From the IMG/VR virus record IMGVR_UViG_3300042090_002518, positions 1 through 37,269 of that record: 37,269 nt of DNA, one strand, 5' to 3'. The translations under genes were made by a program, and so were the position numbers. Positions 6,841 to 14,081 of this stretch are shown one piece after another. The first letter of the stretch is position 1. Every line of letters starts with the position of its first letter. This DNA comes from a virus. Under the pieces are notes generated by a model. That model made no database searches. It was given only the letters and a program-made list of their open reading frames with translations, and was not told where the DNA came from.

Positions 6841-6872
6841 AAGGCCGAAGAGTGTTTCTTAAGCAACTTCGG
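6841..6872 (-). terminator. Long-stem hairpin upstream of the 160-residue gene
   Basis: GGCCGAAG / CTTCGGCC, 8 bp with a 16-nt loop, followed on the minus strand by TTTG. The U-run is weak, so partial termination or a processing site is more likely than a full stop. Confidence 0.4.
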
Positions 6873-6916
6873 CCAAATACGGAGCTCATTATGATATGAC
6901 ACATAATAGCTATCTT

Positions 6917-7000
6917 TTATTCTAACGATTTATTTTTTCTAAACAAGCGCCTTAACCGAGCTGCAACTATTTCGCAAAAAATAATTAAGCCTGCCAGCAT
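6917..7000 (-). CDS. Possible 27-residue membrane peptide
   Basis: ATG at 7000 just after the DUF6496-like gene. A short hydrophobic helix (MLAGLIIFCEIVAARL) is followed by a basic tail (RRLFRKNKSLE). There is only a GAG as ribosome site, so expression is uncertain. It fills the otherwise empty stretch between two genes. Confidence 0.3.
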   Translation of the reverse strand: MLAGLIIFCEIVAARLRRLFRKNKSLE

Positions 7001-7002
7001 AC

Positions 7003-7197
7003 CTATTCTCTTTTCTTTTTTCGCTTTTTTTTAGACAATCCACTTTCTGACAAAGCTATCGCTATCGCCTGCTTAGGATTGGTAACTTTAGGCCCTTTTT
7101 TAGAACCAGAACGAAGCTTGCCTTCCTTAAATTCTTTCATCACTTTTTCAGTTTTATTTTTCTGAGCAGTTGACGGCTTTTTCTTTTTTGGAGTCAC
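7003..7197 (-). CDS. Lysine-rich DUF6496-like small protein
   Basis: 64 residues, GTG start at 7197 behind AAGGAC. Strongly basic, with the motif FKEGKLRSGSKKGPKVTNPKQAIAIALSESG (key part KQAIAIALSE) characteristic of the DUF6496 group found in many phages and bacteria. Function unknown. High charge suggests nucleic-acid binding, possibly with packaged DNA. It is the first of several tiny basic genes downstream of the portal. Confidence 0.7.
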   Translation of the reverse strand: MTPKKKKPSTAQKNKTEKVMKEFKEGKLRSGSKKGPKVTNPKQAIAIALSESGLSKKKRKKKRE

Positions 7198-7295
7198 GGT
7201 TTTTGTCCTTCTTTTTGTCTTTGTTTTTCATTGGTTCTTTCTAAAAAGACCCCCAAACAGTTGTCCAGGGATCTTTATGTGGTTGTTGGCATATA

Positions 7296-7619
7296 TTACT
7301 TTTTAGACTTTTTACCTTTGGCGCGCATTTCATGCCGTTTTTTGAGCTCGGGATACATTCTGTATACCTTTGCTTTAATTCCTTCTGGATTTGGAGCAAA
7401 ATGTGCGCGAGCCAAAGCGTTACGGGCATGTGCAAGGTCCGGGATAGGAAAACTATATTTCGATGACCCTCCTGCAGCGCCCGCAAAATCTTTGGGCTTC
7501 ACATTTTTATATTTGCCAGCTGATCCTGAGCCTTTCTTGGCCCGCATCTTTGATTCTTTGCCCCGTTTGACCTTAACGCCTCTGGCGACAGTAACCTTTT
7601 TCGGTGATTTTGTAGCCAT
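7296..7619 (-). CDS. Basic conserved protein (DUF6582-like)
   Basis: 107 residues, ATG at 7619 overlapping the upstream stop (TAATG). The lysine-rich ends flank a conserved core SSKYSFPIPDLAHARNALAR then AHFAPNPEGIKAKVYRMYPEL. That core is seen in small phage proteins grouped as DUF6582-like. No function is assigned. It is probably DNA-associated or virion-associated, judging from charge and position. Confidence 0.65.
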   Translation of the reverse strand: MATKSPKKVTVARGVKVKRGKESKMRAKKGSGSAGKYKNVKPKDFAGAAGGSSKYSFPIPDLAHARNALARAHFAPNPEGIKAKVYRMYPELKKRHEMRAKGKKSKK

Positions 7620-7825
7620 TATGAACCCTTGTCTTTACGAGTATCTTGATTATACATGTCTAGGTGCTCAACAAATTTGTCGGGGTTGAACTCTCGATGT
7701 ATAAAGCGGGAAGACAAATTGGCCATCGCGTTATGATCTTCTTGTACCATGCGTGAATCGGTGAGCTCTTGTTTGCGGCGTGGATCCACGTTGCCATAAA
7801 AGTTTTTCAACATTATTTCTATCAT
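7619..7825 (-). CDS. Small protein with EDHxAxANL motif
   Basis: 68 residues. I chose ATG 7825 because AAAGGAAC lies at good spacing; an upstream in-frame start lacks one. The segment DSRMVQEDHNAMANLSSRF matches DAGMIHEDHGAIANLPQEV in the gene at 8038-8373, so the two are paralogues. Function unknown. Confidence 0.6.
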   Translation of the reverse strand: MIEIMLKNFYGNVDPRRKQELTDSRMVQEDHNAMANLSSRFIHREFNPDKFVEHLDMYNQDTRKDKGS

Positions 7826-7886
7826 ATTCGTTCCTTTAAAATGGGGCACACCGATAAGCCGACAATGTGCCCCTGTGCAAAGATCC

Positions 7887-8036
7887 CTATCTCACGCGCT
7901 TGGTCTCTTCAGACAACAAGCGTTCGTTAATAGCCCGTTGGTCATTGTTCGGTTTAAAAACAATGTTTGCAGGCTTGCCCAGAATCATGTATGCGATCTT
8001 GGTTGCCTTTCCAGGCACCCGTGGCATAACTGGCAT
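7887..8036 (-). CDS. Small conserved basic protein
   Basis: 49 residues from ATG 8036, whose AAAAAGG ribosome site lies inside the end of the preceding gene. The core VPGKATKIAYMILGKPANIV is typical of tiny phage proteins near the portal. The longer reading frame up to 8090 overlaps the upstream gene and lacks a ribosome site. Function unknown. Confidence 0.55.
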   Translation of the reverse strand: MPVMPRVPGKATKIAYMILGKPANIVFKPNNDQRAINERLLSEETKRVR

Positions 8037-8037
8037 C

Positions 8038-8373
8038 TTATACCTTTTTGGGAACGTTATTACGTGCGCGTTGGCGATCGTCAAGCTCATTCATTTGATG
8101 GTCAACGCCCCTAATGGTGTCATCAAGTCCTTCAGGCATATTAGCACCCGCATATGGATATGGTTTCATCATCACTTCTTGAGGCAGATTGGCAATAGCG
8201 CCATGATCTTCATGGATCATGCCCGCATCACGCATCTCTTCATGACGACGAGCTTCTGGCCCTGCATAATGACCGTGCATTCCCTCGTGCTTAACCGGTC
8301 CACGTTCGTATTTTTCCATGCCCATGTGTTCATGGTGTTGTGCTCTCTTTGAGCTGTGATGTCTTTTAGCCAT
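8038..8373 (-). CDS. Histidine-rich conserved small protein
   Basis: 111 residues from ATG 8373 behind GAAGGAG. The N-terminal 45 residues are His/Lys/Arg-rich (RHHSSKRAQHHEHMGMEKY). The C-terminal part has EARRHEEMRDAG then MIHEDHGAIANLPQEVMMKPY and LDDTIRGVDHQMNELDDRQR. It is paralogous in part to 7619-7825. A longer frame reaching 8466 crosses the palindrome cluster and is not favoured. Confidence 0.65.
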   Translation of the reverse strand: MAKRHHSSKRAQHHEHMGMEKYERGPVKHEGMHGHYAGPEARRHEEMRDAGMIHEDHGAIANLPQEVMMKPYPYAGANMPEGLDDTIRGVDHQMNELDDRQRARNNVPKKV

Positions 8374-8405
8374 GTCGGCTCCTTCAGTTACTGCGAACTT
8401 CAGTC

Positions 8406-8507
8406 GTCGACAAAATGTCGACAGGTGAATCGCAAGGTTTAATATCAGTACGTGACGTTTTGTCACAACCTGTGACGTTCTGTCACGACTTGAATCGCAA
8501 GGATTAA
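8406..8507. repeat. Cluster of three short palindromes and a 17-bp direct repeat
   Basis: GTCGAC-AAAAT-GTCGAC (8406-8422), GTGAC-GTTTT-GTCAC (8452-8466) and GTGAC-GTTCT-GTCAC (8472-8486), the last two exactly 20 bp apart. TGAATCGCAAGGTTTAA (8426-8442) recurs at 8491-8507 with one change. It lies between the portal gene and the next gene. It may be a regulator or packaging-protein binding site, or a set of RNA hairpins that set portal dosage. Confidence 0.7.
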
Positions 8508-8510
8508 CCT

Positions 8511-10541
8511 CTAACCTAGAACAGAACCATTCTGCACTGGTTGTTTGGTTTGGGTTTCTTCATTAGTGCTTTGAGCCAACGCTACATAGCGTTCAAGCTC
8601 AGCAATATCCATCCCTTGTATTTCTTTAACCACTTTTACCATATTAAGTAGTGCGGTCGCATGCTCGTTTTCAGCCTTCGCTTTGCGTTCAATACCAAGT
8701 TCTTGATTTTCATATACACGAGACATGCGCTCAATGCCAAGTCCTTGATCTGCCACCGTACGTGCTTTGGCCAGATCGGTACGTGCCTTGATCTCTTCCA
8801 TAGCCACTTGTTGTTGTGCTTCTTGGGCCTGCTGCGCTCGCTGCTGCTGTTGTTGAACTGCGGCCATAAGCTTTGATTTCTCTTGGATGGTGGATTGTTC
8901 TAAAAGCAGATCGTCGGGAATCTGAACACCAAGCTCACGCAGCTGCAACAGTTGAGCAAAGTTCATCTGTTTTTGGGTAGCAGTGTTTAACCCTTCTTCA
9001 ACAACTGCGTGATACTTACCAAAAGCTTTATTATAAAACTGCGGGCTAATCTCTTTATTTTCTAAAATCTTTTTAATCTTTCCAGGGGTAAAGTTGGCCT
9101 GTATAAGATCGATCATAATCTTGCCCAATAGTTTTTGGCTATGATCTAATTGGTCAAATAATAGTTGCAATGTGGTAAGCCCAGCGCCTTGACGAAGCAT
9201 GCTTAATATACCTGCCTTATCATCAATAGCCGAGCCTAAAAGTTCTTCATTAACACCCGATACTTGTTGTATTTCTTCTGCAAGGATCTTGGAAAGCTCG
9301 ATCATTGATGGCGGTATAGCCGGCGGCTGTATTTGTTGCACATCGCTCATGAGCGCTTCATCTTTAAGCGCCAATCCCCTGCCTTGGCCAGAAAGGAACA
9401 CATCCTTAGGATTAACGAGTGCATTCTCTTTATAGATCCAGCCAGAATTGATTTGGCTTTCCATAATATCGAGCTCTATTATCTTTCTTCGGTTATATAA
9501 ATACTGGCTATCCCGCAAACCGCGCACTACGCCCTGCACACGCCATGGATAATAAGGCAATTGTGGATTGTAGTATCCTAATACGGGCACAAAGGGATAT
9601 TGATCGATGCCCATGGGCTGCGGTCCTTCATAAAAGACCTTACCTTGAATCACAATGGCCAATCGAACGGTCGGTATTTCGCTTTCAATAACCGTAACCA
9701 TAGGATAGGTCTGCAAAAAGAGCTTTAAACGATCATTATCTTCGCTCTTCCACTCCATAGTCTCGCCCGTTTGGGTATCAACAAGCATCTTTTGCGTGCG
9801 ATAATCGCGGTAATAAAATTCATCATATGTCAATAAATTTTTATATCCGTAATTATATGATTCAGGTTGAAATTGAAACTTCCCGTCCCTACCGGTGCCT
9901 GAATCATTGCCAGCTAATCCTAAAATCTCGTCAGCGTGCTGGGGCATGAGTGATATACAGTCTCTTTTGGTAAGAAATGAACGCTTCCAGACCGCATTAC
10001 AATCTGAAAGGTCCGGCTTTTTAAAGTAAGGATCGATCAAGAATGCGTTGTAACTGGTATTGCTGATCTTAATATTTCCCGAAATAGGATCTTCGCGGTA
10101 ATCCATCCAGACATGAAGCAAGTTCATGCCGGTTACTAAGGCACCAAGAAACGATTCAGAGATAGTTTCAAGACCCCCTTCTTGCTGCATGGCCCACATG
10201 ACCACTTTGGTGAACTGATCCGCCGTATCCGCGTCCCCGTTTTCGATGGGAATAACGACCGTGGACTTGCGACTGCGCCGTTGATGGCCAGAAATCATGT
10301 TCACTACGCGCATGATACGATTGAAATTGAACTGCCGTCGTCGTGTTGCAGGAAGATTGCCGTATAAATCGTTCCAAAGTGTTTGATCACCACAATAGAA
10401 CCTTGAGTCGGTATCGGCTTCACCCCAGAAGCTCTGATTCATGGTGATCGATTCGGCATAAAAGGATTCCATGCGTGCAAGAATCCCTTGATGCTTTTCG
10501 CTTGCGTAGACTGGTCCGAGTTGCGGGAATAAGATACTCAC
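8511..10541 (-). CDS. Portal protein (P22-like)
   Basis: About 676 residues. I prefer GTG 10541, nine bases behind AGAAGGG; an ATG at 10550 in frame touches that site. Conserved portal blocks include FNFNRIMRVVNMISGHQRR and KSTVVIP near residue 85, MNLLHVWMDYREDP, FLIDPYFKKPDLSDC, QYPFVPVLGYY, RKIIELDIMESQINSG, and QVSGVNEELLG. The C-terminal 130 residues are a Q/A-rich helical barrel-like region. It forms the dodecameric DNA gate at one capsid vertex. Confidence 0.85.
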   Translation of the reverse strand: MSILFPQLGPVYASEKHQGILARMESFYAESITMNQSFWGEADTDSRFYCGDQTLWNDLYGNLPATRRRQFNFNRIMRVVNMISGHQRRSRKSTVVIPIENGDADTADQFTKVVMWAMQQEGGLETISESFLGALVTGMNLLHVWMDYREDPISGNIKISNTSYNAFLIDPYFKKPDLSDCNAVWKRSFLTKRDCISLMPQHADEILGLAGNDSGTGRDGKFQFQPESYNYGYKNLLTYDEFYYRDYRTQKMLVDTQTGETMEWKSEDNDRLKLFLQTYPMVTVIESEIPTVRLAIVIQGKVFYEGPQPMGIDQYPFVPVLGYYNPQLPYYPWRVQGVVRGLRDSQYLYNRRKIIELDIMESQINSGWIYKENALVNPKDVFLSGQGRGLALKDEALMSDVQQIQPPAIPPSMIELSKILAEEIQQVSGVNEELLGSAIDDKAGILSMLRQGAGLTTLQLLFDQLDHSQKLLGKIMIDLIQANFTPGKIKKILENKEISPQFYNKAFGKYHAVVEEGLNTATQKQMNFAQLLQLRELGVQIPDDLLLEQSTIQEKSKLMAAVQQQQQRAQQAQEAQQQVAMEEIKARTDLAKARTVADQGLGIERMSRVYENQELGIERKAKAENEHATALLNMVKVVKEIQGMDIAELERYVALAQSTNEETQTKQPVQNGSVLG

Positions 10542-10550
10542 TAGAATCAT

Positions 10551-10753
10551 CCCTTCTTGTTATGTTCTAAATCTTGGCAGAAACATGGAGGTGGGTGGAG
10601 AGTTGAGCGACCGACCTCGCACAATGCCTCTGCCGGGACTAGTCTAGAAAGGAGCAGTTATGAGATCAAGTATTATCTATGTAAGATTGTCCAAACCACA
10701 AATACACAGGTTATGGCGATACACATAATAACGACATCATTCATATTCAATAC
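10551..10753. other. Intergenic stretch upstream of the portal
   Basis: About 200 bases without a confident gene. A 23-codon hydrophobic frame on the minus strand (10673-10744) has no good ribosome site. The GC-rich part (10575-10645) looks tRNA-like at first glance but lacks a T-loop and a consistent cloverleaf. Confidence 0.3.
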
Positions 10754-11203
10754 TCATTTATTACCGTCTATGTATTCAATGACCGCAAAGGACTCTGCGT
10801 CATCCTCTTCAATAATGATACACACAGGCGATTGTGGTTGTGGTTTTTTTGATTCAACAACTTCAATGGGAATCGGTGTCGCGTGTGTTGGCGTCGGTTC
10901 TGAAGCACCCAGATCCAAACCAGGTATTTCCACTCTCGCTGCCTCAACTTGAAGTGGCGGAAATGGTGGAAAGATTGGAAGCGGGGATCGCGGCGATTGG
11001 AGTTTGGGTGACGGGGGCAATGATACGATCTTGTGCTTATTTTTTTGGCGTCTCTTGCGCCTGCCGTGATTTGCTTTTTCCACTGAACGCTTAGCCGAAA
11101 CAACCAAGGCGTATTTAGCGGTACGCTCTTTAACATGTTTTGGTACCTGCAACTGATCCATGCCAGACAGCGTAAAAACCATACACAAGATCAGATATTT
11201 CAT
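10754..11203 (-). CDS. Secreted or periplasmic proline-rich protein
   Basis: 149 residues, ATG at 11203 behind AGGAGG. The N-terminus MKYLILCMVFTLSGMDQ resembles a signal peptide. A basic region (GRRKRRQKNKHK) follows, then a proline-rich stretch with PPSP, SPRSP and PPFPP repeats, and an acidic end (IIIEEDDAES). It could be a spanin-like or envelope-spanning protein, but no family is recognised. Confidence 0.5.
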   Translation of the reverse strand: MKYLILCMVFTLSGMDQLQVPKHVKERTAKYALVVSAKRSVEKANHGRRKRRQKNKHKIVSLPPSPKLQSPRSPLPIFPPFPPLQVEAARVEIPGLDLGASEPTPTHATPIPIEVVESKKPQPQSPVCIIIEEDDAESFAVIEYIDGNK

Positions 11204-11217
11204 ACATCCTCCTCAGA

Positions 11218-11421
11218 TTATTGAATTCTTCTCCCCCGTATTAATTCTCGCGCTCTTTGATCAAAAGGGCCACCATTTTGTTCTTCAAGTGTATCCATAC
11301 AAATGGTTAATGATTCATCAACAAAATCAACAAATGATAAACCCGGTGTTGCATAACATGCATTGCGTATACGCTCAACAAGATGATGCGGCAGCCTGAC
11401 CGTAATTGATACTTTTTTCAT
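11218..11421 (-). CDS. Ribbon-helix-helix DNA-binding protein
   Basis: 67 residues from ATG 11421 behind AAGGAG. The N-terminal strand KKVSITVRLP followed by two helices (HHLVERIRNACYAT, SFVDFVDESLTICMDTLEE) is the ribbon-helix-helix layout used by ParD/CopG-type regulators, which bind DNA as dimers. The start overlaps the upstream stop by 4 nt. The target is unknown. Confidence 0.75.
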   Translation of the reverse strand: MKKVSITVRLPHHLVERIRNACYATPGLSFVDFVDESLTICMDTLEEQNGGPFDQRARELIRGRRIQ

Positions 11422-11621
11422 AGCGCTCCTTGCTTCCAATTACCGTTGATAACTCTTACCGTATCTAAATTAATACAGAATTTGTCGCCATCTATATCCG
11501 TTAGAATCGTGAATCTTTTTTTCCCTAAAGCATCCGCAATTAAATTATCATAATGAGAATGAGTCATACGATATTCAGTTGCTTCCGTCTTGCCAATAAA
11601 AAAAATAAGAACTCGTTTCAT
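11418..11621 (-). CDS. Hypothetical protein coupled to the RHH regulator
   Basis: 67 residues, ATG at 11621 behind AAGGAG, ending ATGA into the next start. The N-terminus is hydrophobic (MKRVLIFFIG), followed by TDIDGDKFCINLDTVRVING, a small beta-type fold. Not recognised. The 4-nt overlap with the ribbon-helix-helix gene suggests joint expression. Confidence 0.5.
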   Translation of the reverse strand: MKRVLIFFIGKTEATEYRMTHSHYDNLIADALGKKRFTILTDIDGDKFCINLDTVRVINGNWKQGAL

Positions 11622-11685
11622 AGCACTCCTTATCTACTAAAATATCGACCCAATCGTAATACATGTTTTGCAATATATCAATATT

Positions 11686-11925
11686 TTAGTACATTGGATG
11701 CCGATCCTCATATATTTCAAAAGCAATCCATAAACCGATAAGAACAAGAGTCCATAACCATGCGCGCAAAATATCTATATACATGGGCGCAAAGATATAA
11801 CAATCCCACCAGAACAAGCGTAATAAAAAGTTGAACAAGACCGCTATAAAAACCGCTCTGCCAATAACGACGATCGCTTGATTGGTTTTGCTCACAAGCA
11901 ATCGCCACAACGTAGGCCAATTCAT
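11686..11925 (-). CDS. Two-helix small membrane protein, holin candidate
   Basis: 79 residues, ATG at 11925 behind AAGGAG. Two hydrophobic stretches lie at about residues 17-40 (AIVVIGRAVFIAVLFNFLLR) and 52-70 (LRAWLWTLVLIGLWIAF), with a charged end (EIYEDRHPMY). The size and topology fit a class II holin, which would open the membrane at lysis. No endolysin is seen beside it, so the call is tentative. Confidence 0.45.
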   Translation of the reverse strand: MNWPTLWRLLVSKTNQAIVVIGRAVFIAVLFNFLLRLFWWDCYIFAPMYIDILRAWLWTLVLIGLWIAFEIYEDRHPMY

Positions 11926-11939
11926 AATACTCCTTATGC

Positions 11940-11962
11940 AAAAGGCGCCCTTGCGAGCGCCC
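11940..11962 (-). terminator. Rho-independent terminator candidate after the secreted-protein gene
   Basis: On the minus strand GGCGC-TCGCAAGG-GCGCC is followed by TTTT. It lies about 30 bases downstream of the stop of the 378-residue gene. Confidence 0.5.
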
Positions 11963-11989
11963 TATCTTATATCTACTTATTGGGTATAC

Positions 11990-13126
11990 CTAAAAAAATA
12001 ATCCTACTATTTTTCCGCAACCTACTGCAAATGCCTCGATTGCCCCTCCAATACCGCCCGCGCCTCCAGCTCCTGCAGCTGCTACCGCCGCGACTCCCAT
12101 CGCCGTGGCCTGTTCGCTGGCCGATTGCATTTGTGCATTAAATTGAGCATTTGCTACATCGCCCGCGTATCCACGCGCCACCGTTTCACCAACAGCCGCT
12201 GCCGTTTGTGACGCTGCTACTGTTTTGGCCAGTGAGCTCGTAGCTGATGATGATCCCTGCATGGCAGCAGTTGAAGAATTAATGGTATTGGCAAACAATG
12301 GCTGGCCCGTTGGCGTCGGATAAATAGGAGTCACCGTGGAACCAGGCAAAGCAGATGCGACTGGAACAGGGCCTGACACGCCTTCTACTTTTAAAATCTG
12401 TACATTTGGTGTCGCTGCGGCTATTTGAGACGCCACCACTGTTGTTGCAACACCACCGCCTTGGCCAACAGCGTTCATGGCAGCCCCTGCAGCACCAGCA
12501 CATGCAGCAGCTTCAGCTTGGCATAAAGCAACACAGCCTTTAGATACTACATTGGCAGCAGCTCCTGCGGCACCACCTTTATCAATCTGTTCCTGCAAGC
12601 CGGATTTTCCTGGTTGTTGTAAAATCCCTACGCCATCAACCACGATTCCTTTGGTAGTTTCGAGCGTAGCTTCAACAGTCTTTGCTACAAACATATAGCC
12701 TAGCGTTTTACCAAGCCAATAACCGACCGCTTCGCCAGCGGGAGACATAAAGGGTGGTTGACCTTTGTAATATAGAAAGGGACGCTGGCCTCGTTTCATA
12801 CCGCCATTGCCACGCACATGCGATCTCAATGCAAATTCACCGTCCGACTGTTCGTGAACTGAAATATAGGCAGCCTTTGAATAAGCCGCTAGTTGGGAAG
12901 AGGTAATGTCCCTAAGCTCGGGGGTACAGCTTGCGGGGGCAATTGGTCTTTTCTTGCCATTGGTGAACAACGTAAAGCCGTCAATATCACTATGCTCAAG
13001 GCGAACCTTGCCTAACGACTGTGGGGCCAATACGTTCTTGTTCGACAACTTTATATTCGTTGCCGCCAAAGGAAAGAACATGCTCATTACTAATGCTCCT
13101 GTTACATATGCATGCTTACGTGCCAT
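11990..13126 (-). CDS. Large secreted alanine/glycine-rich protein
   Basis: 378 residues, ATG at 13126 behind AAAGGA. A signal-peptide-like N-terminus (ALVMSMFFPLAATN) is followed by a globular domain (SCTPELRDITSSQLAAYSKA, YISVHEQSDGEFALRSHVRG) and a long Ala/Gly/Val-rich half with cysteine runs (CVALCQAEAAACAGAAGAA) and a hydrophobic C-terminus. It could be exported or membrane-inserting. It does not resemble a virion protein. The PELR...YISV...SDG...LR pattern looks like host-type secreted proteins, so it may be cargo. Confidence 0.55.
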   Translation of the reverse strand: MARKHAYVTGALVMSMFFPLAATNIKLSNKNVLAPQSLGKVRLEHSDIDGFTLFTNGKKRPIAPASCTPELRDITSSQLAAYSKAAYISVHEQSDGEFALRSHVRGNGGMKRGQRPFLYYKGQPPFMSPAGEAVGYWLGKTLGYMFVAKTVEATLETTKGIVVDGVGILQQPGKSGLQEQIDKGGAAGAAANVVSKGCVALCQAEAAACAGAAGAAMNAVGQGGGVATTVVASQIAAATPNVQILKVEGVSGPVPVASALPGSTVTPIYPTPTGQPLFANTINSSTAAMQGSSSATSSLAKTVAASQTAAAVGETVARGYAGDVANAQFNAQMQSASEQATAMGVAAVAAAGAGGAGGIGGAIEAFAVGCGKIVGLFF

Positions 13127-13199
13127 ATGTATCCTTTATGGTTGAGGGTTAATAATAAAATGAGTATAGCAACTATTGCATGCAATACAAGATATTAGT

Positions 13200-13394
13200 T
13201 TACACAGGCTTGTAGGTCAAAATAACCTTCTGCTTTACCAAATCTTCAATATCTGCATCGCCGCAAGGCTCGTCAATGTACACAAAATGCACATGTTGTG
13301 GCGGACTAAAATAGAGATCGATCAAATGGACGACATATATAACTGCTAAGATGTTGATCAATAACACGATACATGCCAAAACATATATTTTCAT
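13200..13394 (-). CDS. Single-pass small membrane protein
   Basis: 64 residues, ATG at 13394 behind TAAGG. One hydrophobic segment (residues 3-27, IYVLACIVLLINILAVIYVV) is followed by a soluble tail with YIDEPCGDADIEDL. It could be a spanin or holin-associated protein. No family is recognised. Confidence 0.5.
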   Translation of the reverse strand: MKIYVLACIVLLINILAVIYVVHLIDLYFSPPQHVHFVYIDEPCGDADIEDLVKQKVILTYKPV

Positions 13395-13400
13395 AAAGCC

Positions 13401-13754
13401 TTACCATTTTGAAGGCGATAACTGACATTCATAATGGCCAATGCATTTCTTATGTTGGATTTTGCCATTACGGTCATCACAACTTTCGTATCTACGCTTA
13501 ACTTCATATGGTTCGCCTACGATTTTATCCGGCTCGGCAATCCAGCAATGCTCTTGAGTACATATCCCAGGATCACTGCATGCTGCCCCATGTTTTACCA
13601 ATGCGCGGGCCAAAATATCTTGATGTTGCTCCCTCATATAGGGATAAAAACGCTCCAGTGCTTCGCGCCAACTCATGTCTTCTTGTACTACCAGTGGTAC
13701 CTGAAAAGCATTATTGGGTATGTGTTTCCCTTTTTTCTTAAACCAATTAATCAT
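13401..13754 (-). CDS. Cysteine-rich protein, paralogue 1
   Basis: 117 residues, ATG at 13754 behind AAGGAG. It shares with the next upstream gene the segment ARALVKHGAACSDPGICTQEHC and the C-terminal KIQHKKCIGHYECQLSP, with seven cysteines in the same order. The pattern suggests a zinc-binding or disulfide-stabilised domain. Function unknown. Confidence 0.55.
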   Translation of the reverse strand: MINWFKKKGKHIPNNAFQVPLVVQEDMSWREALERFYPYMREQHQDILARALVKHGAACSDPGICTQEHCWIAEPDKIVGEPYEVKRRYESCDDRNGKIQHKKCIGHYECQLSPSKW

Positions 13755-13773
13755 TTTACTCCTTCAATTAACA

Positions 13774-14070
13774 CTATTCTGCCGGTGAAATTTCGCAATC
13801 ATTTGATTGGATACAAACTTTGTGTCTTTGTTTTTCATTTACACAACTTGTTTTAGGTACAATGCCATCCCAATACGAATCAGTTTCTGGGTCGTAATCA
13901 AAGCAATTTTCACGTTCACAAGATAAAACATCGGCACAAAGAGCGTTATGTTTGATTAAGGCCCGTGCATCCATTTCTTTTTTCTCTGTTTGGATGTATG
14001 TGACCAATTTTGTTACTTCTTCAGCGTTATTTTCACGGTGCTTTGCCAATAATTGAGAAACAAGCGTCAT
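13774..14070 (-). CDS. Cysteine-rich protein, paralogue 2
   Basis: 98 residues, ATG at 14070 behind AAGGAG. ARALIKHNALCADVLSCERENC and KQRHKVCIQSNDCEISPAE align with the downstream paralogue, which indicates tandem duplication. It sits directly after the large terminase gene. Function unknown. Confidence 0.55.
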   Translation of the reverse strand: MTLVSQLLAKHRENNAEEVTKLVTYIQTEKKEMDARALIKHNALCADVLSCERENCFDYDPETDSYWDGIVPKTSCVNEKQRHKVCIQSNDCEISPAE

Positions 14071-14081
14071 TATTTGTCTCC

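Noticed and set aside
8038-8466. Extension of the His-rich protein upstream to 8466
   Set aside because: It would translate the palindrome cluster and has no ribosome site; ATG 8373 has GAAGGAG.
10575-10645. A tRNA-like GC-rich segment upstream of the portal
   Set aside because: No T-loop, no matching acceptor arms and no consistent anticodon stem on either strand.
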